Assembly: GCA_021613335.1 (NCBI GenBank)
Contig: JAJTWR010000299.1
Coordinates: 3,361,001 to 3,425,000, forward strand
Length of the DNA stretch: 64,000 nt
Direction of reading: 5' to 3'
Source: Whitmania pigra
Taxonomy: Eukaryota; Annelida; Clitellata; Hirudinida; Haemopidae
Part shown: positions 11,532-22,004 of the stretch, piece by piece
Layout: each line of letters opens with the position of its first letter
Numbering within the stretch: position 1 is the first letter of the stretch
Translations under genes and position numbers: made by a program
The notes under the pieces: generated by a model
Database searches by the model: none
What the model was told of the DNA's origin: nothing
What the model saw: only the letters and a program-made list of their open reading frames with translations

Positions 11532-13729
11532 ATGACGTCACTAGCAGGGGAAATGTTGGGCGTCAGCAACTCTTTCCAGTCTCCTTCCATGTTCGACGTG
11601 TTTGACTCTTTGGAAAGCAGAAGTTCAGAAAGCGACAACAACATGAGCAACGATTCCTACAACTTCGCACGACTCGAACACGTTTCAATCCTCAAACAGG
11701 AGTTTACAGATGATTCCTTCAGAACTTCTTTTGGTGAGATTTAAAACTTAATAATAATAATAATAATACTAAAATATATACAATATTATTATTAATATTA
11801 ATAAGGCTTATGTTAACGATAGTGTTGATGACGACGACCGCGATAATAATAGTGAGTAAGATTTATCAGTTAATAGATGATAACTAGCTCTCCCTCGGGG
11901 ACTTTTCAACCCCCACTTGAACTGGGTTCAAGCAACGAAAAAAAGTAAACTGCAAGTATTACGGTCTCACCGCGTTTACTTGTGATCTGCTCCTCTTCCC
12001 ACTGTTGACTTTTGTAAATATCTACAAAAAAGTTACTTCAATTTGATCTTTAAAAAAAGATCATCAGATCTTAAAATAAAATCTCTTGTCACGACATGTA
12101 CATGTATCTCGGCGCTTGACTAACATCTTAGTGACAAAATTCTAAATGCACAAAATGATTGTTTGATATTTAATTCGTGAGACCTGGTAAGCAAAAATGT
12201 CAGCTAATTTTTTGGAAAGTCAGACAAATAAAAGTCTTCTTGCCTTGAAAGTTATTCAATAATGTTCCGTAAAAAAAATATCATCGTTTTTGTACTACAA
12301 ATTCACGCTCACGATTGCTTGATACGCTTCAGTGGGACTTGAAGGCAGATGAACATTCAGAATGCAGGCTTTCAATGTGCACTTTTTATTGCGCAGGGTT
12401 ATTGCTTGTAATAAGAGTTTATTCTCTTCAGAATCCGAAAATTCTCAGCTCTCTTGGGACAAAAGTTCACAGGATCTCCTCAACGTGGACATTCTTGATT
12501 GGATGTACAACATCGACTCCTGCAGAAGAAGCGACTTACCCGAGTTCAAATGTGAACTCTTCAGACAGGACCAGGAGGAAGCACAACTTCCCAAGATGAC
12601 AAGAAGCGACTCGATTTCTTGCAACGTGACTGACCTGGTGAAAGATTGTGAGTTTCAATTCTTCAAATCTTCAAGCGAAAGAAAGATTAAAATAAATTTA
12701 AAATATTCTCTCGAAGATCACCTGGCTGATCTAATCGACATCAGTGAAATTGACGAACACATAAGGGAAAGCCTCAATATTGACTGTGAGTCATTTGACC
12801 ATTTCTTTTAAATGTCTGCCTTATTAGGATTAATTTCTTGTAATTGCCTACTTAATATATGTTAAATTATTCGTCACTAAGTTCATTTCTAACAAATCTA
12901 ACAACTCATTGAAACTCATTGATTAAATAAATCTATTTATTTTTAATTGTTTTTAAAAGATTCACGTTGTTTCAGACGAATATTTTGTCGACGATTGTCC
13001 AATGCTGCCGAACATATCGAGTTTCATCAACCCCTGCGAAGAACTTCTCAGCCCGATTCTCTTCGCTCCATCGAAAAGTCACTCATCAATCATCAAGGAT
13101 TCAACTTCAGGTATATTTGATTGATTTTCGGTTGTCGTGGAATTAAACTCTAATTGTTCATTTATGTTCGCAGATTCTCCTGAAAGTCCAACTCAGAACA
13201 TCAAGATAAACAAAGCACAGCAAAACTCGACCGATAAGAAACACTTCGTCAAACGTCCAAAAAGTAAGTGATTCGTAAGGAGCGCTGATTGGTTAAGCAA
13301 TAAATAAACGACCTTCGCCTTTCAGAAACCAAGGCCACTCACCTGTGGAAGTTCATGCGTTCCTTATTGGACGATCCTGCTTATAACCCCTCCTTCATCA
13401 GGTGGGAGAACAAAGAGAAAGGAGTATTTAGGATCGTACCTGGACAGTCCAAGAACATCGCCAAACTTTGGGGGATAAAAAAAAATAATCCGACCATGAC
13501 TTTCGATAAATTAAGTCGATCCCTAAGGTACAACATTTTTAACCTTCATCAACCATTCTTATTTATATTTTAATTTGCAAAAAAACATAGAATTGAATTT
13601 GAAATCTGTTTCTTGATCAGGTGGTGCAGAGAATACGGCTTCCTGTCAAAAGTTCCGAGCAACGAGGGATTTCCAAAAAAACTCTGCTTCCGGTTTGGAG
13701 ATCGAGCAATGGATTGGAATGGAAATTAA
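11532..13729 (+). CDS. ETS-domain transcription factor, SPDEF/ESE-like
   Basis: Six exons: 11532-11733, 12432-12785, 12976-13110, 13174-13263, 13326-13527, 13621-13729; phases join to 363 residues. The C-terminal ETS domain starts at THLWKFMRSLL and continues with RWENKEKGVFRI, LWGIKKNNPTMTFDKLSRSLR and ends FRFGDRAMDW. The NKEKG and LWGIKKN words are closest to SPDEF; the LWKF opening and the C-terminal position also fit the ESE group. A region around WDKSSQDLLNVDILDWMY...LPKMTRSDS may be a degenerate Pointed domain. The recognition helix is odd: after the two conserved arginines (LSRSLR) the usual YYYKKG is WCREYG. The first in-frame ATG is 11532 (a TTG precedes it). Poly(A) signal at 13850. 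It converges on the neuropeptide gene. Confidence 0.85.
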
Positions 13730-13849
13730 AGAAACCTGGAGCTGCTGTGCATTTCAGCAGGACCGCTACTTTATAGTCTTCAAAGTATTGAACAATCGTT
13801 TAAAAAGATTTTTTTAAATTTCTTTTAATAGAGAGAGAAATTATATTTA

Positions 13850-13855
13850 AATAAA
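13850..13855 (+). terminator. Poly(A) signal of the ETS gene
   Basis: AATAAA 121 bases after the ETS stop and 25 bases before the stop of the convergent neuropeptide gene, so the two 3' ends nearly touch. Confidence 0.6.
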
Positions 13856-13879
13856 CTTTAAAGCCACATGAGTTTAATT

Positions 13880-14161
13880 TTATCCCCAAATTCGAATGGC
13901 ACTGTTGTCCCAAGACTTCTTGACTTCATTTGAGCTTTGATCGCCTGTTTTGACAAAGAATTCAGATATTAATTCAGCTCTTTCTGGCATCTTTTCGAAA
14001 TCTTCGACAACTCTTTCCGAGAACTGCTCGCTGAACTCAGCACTCGAATGCGGCAGATTGATGTGGGATCTTCCTTGTTCCGGGCTCCATAACTTGGCCA
14101 ACGTGTGATGAAGCACAACGAAACACATGAACAAAAGCACAAAACTTGTATTGTACTTCAT
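13880..14161 (-). CDS. Neuropeptide precursor with one C-terminal W(X7)W-amide (myoinhibitory/allatostatin-B-like)
   Basis: One-exon prohormone of 93 residues. Residues 1-22 (MKYNTSFVLLFMCFVVLHHT, then LA) form a signal peptide. Residues 23-80 are an acidic spacer (SEQFSERVVEDFEKMPERAE). KK at 81-82 is a dibasic cleavage site, followed by SWDNSAIRIWG and the stop. Cleavage after KK and use of the final Gly for amidation would give SWDNSAIRIW-amide. Two tryptophans separated by seven residues with R-[IV]-W-amide fit the lophotrochozoan myoinhibitory peptide pattern as I know it. Such precursors usually hold many copies; this one holds a single copy at the very end. A TATA box sits 43-49 bp upstream. 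An ATTAAA follows the stop. Processing and receptor are inferred. A longer upstream frame exists but lacks the signal peptide at its N-terminus. Confidence 0.7.
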   Translation of the reverse strand: MKYNTSFVLLFMCFVVLHHTLAKLWSPEQGRSHINLPHSSAEFSEQFSERVVEDFEKMPERAELISEFFVKTGDQSSNEVKKSWDNSAIRIWG

Positions 14162-14203
14162 CCTGATGAATGACTTCGATTGGAAGATCAACAATTCGGC
14201 GGG

Positions 14204-14210
14204 ATTTATA
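14204..14210 (-). promoter_or_regulatory. TATA box of the neuropeptide gene
   Basis: TATAAAT on the minus strand, about 43-49 bp before the ATG at 14161. A start site about 30 bp downstream would leave a 5' UTR of only about 20 nt, which fits a compact one-exon gene. Confidence 0.5.
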
Positions 14211-14794
14211 GTTTCTGGAAGCTTCGTTAAACATTCCGTCCACATCCGAAGTTCCATTGAAGACTGTCAGCTAATAAACGCCATCAATTTGACAAGCAGA
14301 AGAAATGCTTCGCATGAAAGCGATTTTTTCAACTTTTTTTCTAATTTTAACGATGAAAAATAAACGACAACAAATATCTCTTCACGACTTTAATTTCGAC
14401 AGATAATTTTTAGGTTGGCTCCATTAACGTAGGAAAAGTAATCGACTATTGAGCACTATTAAAAAACAAATATCGGAGAATTACGGATACGAATTAATCC
14501 CTACGAAAGAAAGTTGAATGATGGCAGAAAATAGCTAAGGGATGAAAATAGCAGGTTACCAGGACTTGAATCCAAAGACACGCCCCCACCAATGGAAATC
14601 GAGGAAAGAGATGATCCTGACCAATTGAAACCATTTATAAATGTGCCAGATCCTTCAAACAAAATGAAGCATGCAATGGAAAAGTTAATAAGGAGTTTTT
14701 ATTCGTGGTTCGTTCGATTCCATAAATCATTTGGATGTGATTCTTAAAAATTCGAATTTCCATCGACTTAAAATAGTTCTTCATTCCGGTTTTC

Positions 14795-14801
14795 TATAAA
14801 G
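14795..14801 (+). promoter_or_regulatory. TATA box of HAND
   Basis: TATAAAG 33 to 39 bp before the HAND start codon, implying a very short 5' UTR if used. Confidence 0.4.
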
Positions 14802-14833
14802 TTGTCCGAGTGTCGCTCTTGTAATTCTAAAAA

Positions 14834-16367
14834 ATGAACTTGATATCAACACATTCTGAGTACTGCTTTGCAAACGGCGAACAAATAGTTAAAACGGAGG
14901 ATCGCTTCAGTTCAACCAGAGTACCTCCGGCAACTTCGATACTGAACTTTTCTTCTCAATGTAATGCCGCTCCTTACCTGACCAGGCCGACTTTTGATCG
15001 GGACGATGTGAGTTCCTCTTCTCAGTCTCCATCCCCGGAAGCCTTTTCCTTGAGCTACCTGCCCAGCCTTCCGCAACATCTTTTGTTCCAAGGAGGAGCA
15101 GTTCAGAATGGATATTTTAGCGATCGAATTCCACCTACTCGTAACTTCGCCTCGAATCATTCCAGGGTTTCCGGTGATCAAATTTGTCCAAACTTCAAAT
15201 CGGGAAGTGTTCCGAGAAAGGAACGAAGAAGGACTCACAACATCAATAGTGCCTTTTCAGCTCTCAGGAACTGCATTCCAAACGTGCCGTCGGACACGAA
15301 ACTGTCCAAAATCAAGACCCTGCGCCTGGCAACCAGTTACATTTCATACCTCATGGATGTCCTCAGCAAAGACGATCCAAACTCTTGCGGCTCTTTTAAG
15401 GCAGACATCGTTAAAAAATCAGAGACGAGACAAGAAAAGAAGAAAAGAGAAAATGAGGTTCGTCGTTTTCTCCTTATTGATATTTAACACATTTTTAGTG
15501 CTTGCATGTCGATAGGCTGCAGAGAGTTATAACACTAATAACCTCTTGCTGATAATTTATGCAACTATTTCAGTTAATTAATTAGCTACTCGGCGCGTTT
15601 ATCGGTCTCTATCTTCTGCAGTTAATATCGGACTTATTATAAGAGTTAGGAAGTGTGTATGAAAATGCTGGAAAATGGATGGATTAATGGAAGGTCGATA
15701 AAATGATAAATAAAATGAAAATGCCCTCGGTGGCCCTTGACCCGTGACAGGTCCTAAAAGCAGGTTCTTCTCAATCATCGTTCAACGTTGTTCAGTGTCA
15801 GACACCACTAAATAGCTACATCCGAATTTATCACAACTTAATCGCAATTATTTTTAACCATTGAATTCTTTAATTTATGTAACGCAGTCTTGTAAATTGA
15901 TTCAATTCTAATGAATCTTGTGAAATCGCTTGTATTGAGAAGTAATAAGTAACTGCCTGGAGACATGAGTCTTCAATATCTGATGCCCAACTGCGAGATA
16001 AACGCCAGTGACACGATTAACTCTTTGTTTCTCGAATGACAGAAAACAGAGCTCAAGTCTCCTCATCCAGGAAGATGCGAATGACTTGAATGATTAGAGT
16101 TCAATATTTAATTCAGAATTTAGGTTTTCATATTTATCCAACGAAATATCATTATGTATTTATAAGTCACGTTATTAATGTTGTTAATAGCATTTGCTAT
16201 TACATGAGTAACAATTCTCCCGTGTTCAGGTCAAAGCAGAGTCACTGAACGATACAAAGCCGAAAAAATCGAACAAAACTCCGAGAACCGGTTGGCCTCA
16301 ACAAGTGTGGGCGGCAGAATTCAAATCCGACAAAACAGGTTCACCACGCCAGGCTGATCAATCTTGA
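14834..16367 (+). CDS. HAND: HAND bHLH transcription factor
   Basis: Two exons, 14834-15457 and 16230-16367, joined in phase to 253 residues. The bHLH domain lies at about residues 127-179: basic [14 protein letters not shown], helix-loop [20 protein letters not shown], helix 2 [20 protein letters not shown]. The words RKERRRT, CIPNVP and [10 protein letters not shown] are diagnostic of HAND. Exon 2 carries the conserved C-terminal block [15 protein letters not shown], followed by a short extension. HAND proteins dimerise with class A bHLH factors, bind E-boxes and act in heart, visceral muscle and mesoderm formation in bilaterians. The N-terminal 120 residues are Ser/Pro rich and unconserved. 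An AATAAA lies at 16454-16459. It is divergent from the neuropeptide gene, 672 bp away. Confidence 0.95.
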
Positions 16368-16459
16368 TTTCTCTCTCAACATCTTCGCTTAATTTTTGAT
16401 GAATCATTGTCTTGACTTGAAGAACTGCAACGCAATTGTCCGTGGTGTCTTTTAATAAA

Positions 16460-17330
16460 TCTTTTCAGATATTTCGAGTTCAAGCGATGCTTGAAAATTT
16501 GATTGAGTTTTTCGACGACCTAATTTTAGAAGGTTTTTAACGACCGATGCATCGAAGAATATTCGGTGTCTGAGCAGATGCTACGATTGGAATAACTCAG
16601 TTACGTCGATGTGTGGTCTCCAATTAACGGAGCGATTGAAAATAAATCATTTCCATGCAAACATGAATCAAAAAGAAAGTCATCGAGTCAGTTAGGATCA
16701 GGACCAAGTGCAATAAATCATCTTCAACCGCGTCAATGTCTGAGAAACGTGGAGCATCAAACTCCTACACGACAAAATCTTACATGACCAGAGGGCACTT
16801 TCTTTTTCAGTGGACACGTCGCTGTCTCACTTTGATGGCAGTGGGAAGAAGCGTCGTTGCGAAAAGACTGTTTACACAATACTACGTCGGAACGAGAAGT
16901 ATCAAAGAATCGTAGCATGTGGCAAAACTTTCAAAGCTGCAATCATCTCGTGAAAGTAAACTTTGATACTGATTCGCTTTGGCTCGATTCTCGCAGGCCT
17001 TGTCTCTCGAAGATCTCATCAAAGAAGTAGACGCAATGAAGCGGTTGGAAGGCACTAAGATAAACTTTGAACGATATTATGGCCGATCCTTAAGCTTAAT
17101 TGTTCAGTAAGCGGAGGATGGGATGATGGATGTGGAGTAGCGAGGGGCTGTTTTAATGGGTGCTCATGGGAGATCTGGCAAAGTTTATACAATAAATGGA
17201 GATTATAAACAAATTTCGTTCCTATTCAATCCAGTTAGCAGTAAGACCAATTTATCTTATCATTTAGACGTTCCTGTTAATTGGCAAGATGCATGGTCAT
17301 TTTAATAACCTTCGACTGCCCGCTTCTGTT
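16460..17330. other. Downstream of HAND, no firm gene
   Basis: A plus-strand stretch preceded by CTTTTTCAG at 16811 is open for about 45 codons (DTSLSHFDGSGKKRRCEKT) but has no recognisable family and no partner exon. I do not call it a gene. Confidence 0.35.
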
Positions 17331-17501
17331 AAACAACTGGAAACAACAACTGAAAACAACAACTGAAAACAACAACTGAAAACAACAACTGGAAACAACA
17401 ACTGGAAACAACAACTGGAACAACAACTGAAAACATCAACTGAAAACATCAACTGGAACAACAACTGGAAACAACAACTGGAACAACAACTGAAAACAAC
17501 A
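17331..17501. repeat. 13-bp minisatellite (AACAACTGRAAAC)n
   Basis: About twelve tandem copies of AACAACTGGAAAC or AACAACTGAAAAC, some shortened by one or three bases. Copies are adjacent without spacers. Confidence 0.85.
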
Positions 17502-17573
17502 CACCAGTCTACCGATCGAACAATTCTTTTGCTAAAATAAAAGTTTCACGTCTCGGCCCTTACTTTGTCTGCG

Positions 17574-17574
<1 letters not shown>

Positions 17575-17605
<31 letters not shown>

Positions 17606-17610
17606 TTTGA
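17575..17610. repeat. (ATTT)n microsatellite
   Basis: Short uninterrupted run of TTTA/ATTT repeats. Confidence 0.8.
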
Positions 17611-17921
17611 TTAAAGGCCGTTGCGTAACTAAAATGATTTGGACTTTCTATTTTGTGCAAAGTAGATCCATCCGCATTGAATTCCGTTAATATGTTCCAT
17701 GTGTTTCAATTCAAGTCATAAATTCTCTTTTCCATGCAGGATGGTTACGACGCGTGTCCAACATTTGTCATGTCTTCTCATTGAGTTGTTCACTCATCCC
17801 AAAGTTCACGTGTAATCGCCGTCAGGATTTTGCATAATGGCTTTAATTTAAAAAATGATTTTCTTAATTAATATTTGACAAACCAAATATTTTTTAGTTT
17901 AGAATTATAATTCTTTTTTAC

Positions 17922-18084
17922 TTGTTCCCCATTGTTCGATTTGAATAGTTTTGTTCTTAAGAGCATCCACGATTGACGATCATCATCACTCGTTCGTTTC
18001 TCAAGGGAAAAGTTGATTCTTTCATCCGACATTTGTAAATACCCGAATCTCATTTGAATGTCTTCTTCAGAATAAATGTTTACG
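17922..18084 (-). CDS. Unrecognised possible internal exon
   Basis: Minus-strand open frame with SEEDIQMRFGYLQMSDERIN, then FSLEKRTSDDDRQSWMLL, ending at a plausible donor (GGGGAACAA|GTAAAA, exon end 17922). The 5' limit is uncertain. Composition is protein-like and not low-complexity, but I recognise no family and find no partner exon. It lies inside the inverted-repeat unit. Confidence 0.3.
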
Positions 18085-18552
18085 TGTCGCACCTTCCCAA
18101 TAGGTTAGTAACTACTGCAGTAAACAAACAATGATTTGAATGTTGTTTTCGGAAATGGAATCTTGTTAATTGAGCAGTATTAATTGCCCATAAATTGTTT
18201 TTGCAGTCATTAAAAGTCATTAAAGCAAATATGAAGTTCCAAATAATGAAAATATCTCAAATAATGAAGATATAACTTAAGAACAATGAATTAAGAAATA
18301 AAATAATTATTTATGCAATAATAAAATAAATATTACACGCGCGTTATGTTCAATTTTACGTACCATGCATCCCCCTCTGCGTACTATAATCGCATGAGTG
18401 TTATGCTAACATCAATTTACATGAATTTGATTTCCGACCAGCAAAAATAAAACATTTAAATGATAGCATAGACTTTTGATTGTTTTTTTGTGAAAGCTTT
18501 AAACTGCATTTTTATTTTTAAATAGTTTATAATGGGTTATAAATAAAGATCG

Positions 18553-18822
18553 TCAGGAAGAGGTTGTCCGACACTTGTTCTGGTCCTCACTGACAATCCG
18601 TTTTTCTTCATGATTTTTGAGATCCATGAGGGCCCTGCCTCGAAATCTATCATGAGCCAACATACTGGCTTTTAGCTGGATGGCTTTTGTTGAAAATCCC
18701 CGAGCAGCCGCTCTGTTGCCTATGTCTCTTGCCCCAGAAACTTGAAGTTTGCGGGCAGCAGTGTACGAGTTTACGTTTATCATCCATTTTCTTAACGTCA
18801 TCGATATTTCAATCACCAGCAC
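18553..18822 (-). CDS. Unrecognised possible terminal exon
   Basis: Minus-strand frame of up to 89 codons containing AARKLQVSGARDIGNRAAAR, then FSTKAIQLKASMLAHDRFRG, ending at a stop with an AATAAA about 40 bp beyond. A polypyrimidine-poor AG (GATAGAAG) near 18817 could be an acceptor. It is basic and Ala/Arg rich. No family recognised; it could be transposon-derived given the flanking inverted repeats. Confidence 0.3.
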   Translation of the reverse strand: MLVIEISMTLRKWMINVNSYTAARKLQVSGARDIGNRAAARGFSTKAIQLKASMLAHDRFRGRALMDLKNHEEKRIVSEDQNKCRTTSS

Positions 18823-18981
18823 TTCTATCTATCTATCACTGTATCAATCACTTCAAGCATCGGCCGCTCAACAGACGGAAATTGTTTTGTCAACTTTTAT
18901 ATTTTGTATATATAATTCTATAAATTATAATTCTAAACTAAAAAATATTTAGTTTGTCAAATATTAATCAAGCAAATCCTT

Positions 18982-20125
18982 TTTTTATAATGTTGGAGAG
19001 TTTGCAGAATTCATCAATGTTTCTCATTGAATTTGAACTCTATTTGAAGATGATGATTAAAAAAAAATAAATTTAATTAAAATGTACACTTACATTAAAT
19101 TACATTATTTATTAAATATCTTCAGCCAAAAGAAGTAAATGCGTCTATTCGTGCATGTTATAATCGTTTGCGTGTTTTATATGTGATTTTTTTTTTACAC
19201 AAATTCGCAAATTGCATGTTATATTTGTCCGCGTGTTAAGTTCATCTGCGTATTATTTTTCAATGCAGCTGTCTAAAATTGATACCCCATATAAAAACCC
19301 TGGATTTTGAAAAATTAGGTGGGCTTCCCTGAAAGAGGTTGAGAGAAATTTTCGCCGCTTGAATCCCATTGGCTAAACCATTGGAAATCGTTAGCAAAAG
19401 TTTAAAAGCATCACTGACTAGTACAGCATCTACCTAGCATACTAGTATGCCGCGAACTATTTAAGCCTTCTACGCTCACAGTGAGGCTCTGACATATTTG
19501 TAAGACCCCATGTAACAAAAGATAGAGTTCCTAAATGTTACACTCGGAAATCATTAATTTACAACTAGAGGCTAGTTTGCATATTTAACAAAATGTTAAA
19601 GTACATTCAAATAAGACAAAAGTTAAGGTCTCCCTGTTCGACGTGAGATTGCATGAGGCCTAGGAGCCTTCCCTTGCAACAATAAAAAATTTCAATTTTG
19701 ATCTCTAATGTTCATGGGTCTCCTAAACTTTTGTAGGCCCCGGTGCTTCACCCTTCTCGTGTGGCCTGAGTTGAACATCCAAACAGGGATGGTAAATAAA
19801 TCCATTGTTGCAAGTTTTAGGAATTTGATGCCTTAGGACTATATTAAATATTAGTATTTAGACATAAATATATAAGATATCAAGTTTTCATTCCAATTCC
19901 CTACCAATTACCAATAGAACCAGTCGTCATGACCAGCGACTAATTGTATTATGTTACAAATAATATTTGCATTTAGCAGATCTAAGTTCCTTGTCCGAAT
20001 AGGGTAATGAAGACACATTTTAATTTCACCACCATTTCTGTAGCGCTCGCACCCGAAGGCTCTTCTTAGCGATGCAAATAGAGAAAAGAAAACATTGCCA
20101 CATGCCAATTTCTGCTATTCAGCCA
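18982..20125. other. Intergenic, no gene seen
   Basis: AT-rich spacer. Short frames here, including one at 19908-20108, show no family resemblance. Confidence 0.35.
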
Positions 20126-20129
20126 AACT

Positions 20130-20232
20130 GCAAGCCAAACGGTTCTGCAGGAAGTTCTTCAGCAACCAAGTTGTGGAGGATTGGAACCTGCTTGCGGAGT
20201 TTGTGATGGCAGTCACCTTTATTTAAGTTATT
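20130..20232 (+). mobile_element. Decayed LINE reverse-transcriptase C-terminal fragment
   Basis: Plus-strand KRFCRKFFSNQVVEDWNLLA followed by EFVMAV matches the common non-LTR retrotransposon ending FFSxRVVxxWNxLPEEVVxA. The frame opens only over about 35 codons, so the copy is old or truncated. Family level is uncertain. Confidence 0.45.
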
Positions 20233-20539
20233 AATGAATGAGTTTTATGTTTTATGTTTAGATTTACATATGATTTTAAATTTTCATGGAAATAAATTGG
20301 TCAATTTTCTTGCAGCGTGGAGCTTGCGAGAACGATAGGATTGGTTTACAGATTGGTGTCGCCAATTCTTAGCACTTATTTATCTTCACGAAAACAATTT
20401 ATGGAATTTGAATAGAAATTGATGGAAATATTCAAGCACTTGAAGTCCCATGTTGTAATAAAAGATTTAAAATAAAAATAATGTTGTTGTGACGCCATCT
20501 TGGCGTATAAAAGGAACAGGCCTCGGGAGCGAGAGAGTT

Positions 20540-20672
20540 AGTGCGCCCGCATGGCCTAACGGTTAAGGCTGCTTCTCTCACTATGGCAGCACGGGGTTCA
20601 AACCCCGCGGCGGTTTCACCGTCCTAATCATCTAGATATGCAACGGACGCTAATAAAAAAAAAAAAAAAAAA
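20540..20672 (+). mobile_element. tRNA-derived SINE, perfect 14-bp target duplication
   Basis: A 133-bp body starts with a tRNA-like head (A-box TGGCCTAACGG at 20552-20562, B-box GGTTCAAACCC at about 20595) and continues with GTCCTAATCATCTAGATATG, then CAACGGACGC and TAA(A)n. The 14-mer GGAGCGAGAGAGTT flanks it on both sides (20526-20539, 20673-20686). The exact duplication and clean A-tail suggest recent insertion. It is not a functional tRNA gene: the sequence runs on past the acceptor and ends in poly-A. Confidence 0.85.
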
Positions 20673-20686
20673 GGAGCGAGAGAGTT

Positions 20687-20993
20687 GGTACGGGAATTGA
20701 ACGATAGGGATTGCGAGTTGTGCGACGTCACATGCGAATACGTACTTGTCAGCCATTGGCGTTATTTCCGTTCTCGTTTTCAGAAAAAAATTGGTTTCGT
20801 CAAAATCCAAATTGAGCACCCAATATTTTAAGTTTTAACATTTGGGCAGTAGCTTTATCAACCAATGTCATTATAAAGCCATGATTTCGTAAATATAAAA
20901 CAGGTATTGGGGGAATCTAAGAACGCATTCCCAGGATCCGGTGGCCACATTTTGATTTAGAAAAATTTAAGATTTACAAAAGACGTTAACATG
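20687..20993. other. Spacer between two SINE copies, no gene seen
   Basis: About 300 bp separating the plus-strand and minus-strand SINE copies. No exon or RNA gene identified. Confidence 0.35.
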
Positions 20994-21112
20994 AGATGTT
21001 AAAGCCGTTTTATTGACGTCCCTTGCACAGCTAGACGATCAGGACGTGCTCCCGCAACGGTTTTCGAACCCGTTAAGACACGCAGTCATTAGGTCATGCG
21101 CACTAACTTGTT
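20994..21112 (-). mobile_element. Second copy of the same SINE, minus strand, diverged
   Basis: On the minus strand: GCGCATGACCTAATGACTGC (A-box region), GGGTTCGAAAACC (B-box), then GTCCTGATCGTCTAGCTGTG, CAAGGGACGTCAATAAAA. The last block aligns with the copy at 20.6 kb. Flanks ACGTTAACATG and ACGTTAACGTG agree at 10 of 11 bases. Confidence 0.75.
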
Positions 21113-21873
21113 ACGTTAACGTGTAATGCTCTTAAAAAGAAAACGACAAACTACGGACTTACAACAACTGAAATTACTCAACAAAGCAAATTCAAGTTAT
21201 AAATTGTTGACACTTGAAGTACGAACAAACCAACTATTACAAACAACAAACTCGAGTTTATACTTAACCATCGTTTCAACACGAGCTCAATAGGCAGTGG
21301 CTGAGCCTGAGTCGATTTTTTTACTAAAAATTTATTGTCTATTAAGACTACCTTGTTTATGTCAGTCATCAGGGATATTGTGTGACAATATTTGCTAAAG
21401 AGTTGATAATTGCTATTAAGTCCACTTTTTAAATAAATGAGAACGACAGTGGTGCTAATGTTTTCGCATTTGTACATGTAGGCTCGTAGAGATTTATTTT
21501 ACAAGCAATTGAGCAACTAAATTAAATTAAATTGAAAAATTGTTTAATAAACTTAAAAATTAATTTAAGTAAGCTATTTCTAGATGAAAAAAAAGTATAT
21601 GTTATGATATTTTATTATTCAAAGCATATACATAAAATTTATGTTTTCAAAAGAATTAAGTTGAAATAACATATAGTGATGAAGTGCGTGTTCATAAGAT
21701 TTAAGAATTAAGATTCTTACTGGAATAATCGCTTCCTATTTGCAATTCATTCCAATTGTTTTAAATTTCTCCGAAATATATATAAACAAAGTACATAACA
21801 TAAAATTCTGAAATTGGAGTTACGCTAATAAGTCTCTTAATATGTTGCAAAGAAAAATCAAAAACTTTAAATG
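21113..21873. other. Intergenic, no gene seen
   Basis: A minus-strand open frame of 99 codons at 21178-21477 exists, but I recognise no motif and no splice context. I do not call it. Confidence 0.35.
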
Positions 21874-22004
21874 CAGGGATGTCATTTGCGGGCAGTGAGA
21901 GGAGGGCAATGCCCCATTGACTAGTCTAGAGAGACTAGAGTCTAGTCACTAGACGCAAAAAAGGTCATCCTCTTTTCTTAGAAAAAACTGAAATGACGAA
22001 CCTG
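21874..22004. mobile_element. hAT-type MITE (CAGGGACGT family), copy D
   Basis: Ends CAGGGATGTCATTTGCGG and CTGAAATGACGAACCTG; flanking octamers TTTAAATG and TTTAAACC agree at 6 of 8. Inside is the family word AAAAAAGGTCATCC. A short direct repeat of GACTAGTCTAGAGA lies in the middle. Confidence 0.65.

Larger units (their letters stand above)
17853..18981. repeat. 1.1-kb unit bounded by ~60-bp inverted repeats
   Basis: Left arm 17853-17912 (AATATTTGACAAACCAAATA, then TTTTTTAGTTTAGAATTATA) recurs inverted at 18919-18981 with a few mismatches. Similarity extends outward to ATGATTTTCTTAATTAAT versus AAGGATTTGCTTGATTAAT. Two minus-strand open frames lie inside. It may be a DNA transposon or an inverted duplication; no clear target duplication was found. 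Confidence 0.6.

Noticed and set aside
17331..17501. CRISPR-like regular repeats
   Set aside because: The 13-bp units are directly adjacent with no spacers, and the genome is animal; it is a minisatellite.
20540..20615. Functional tRNA gene
   Set aside because: A- and B-boxes are present, but the body continues to a poly-A tail and is flanked by a target duplication: a SINE.
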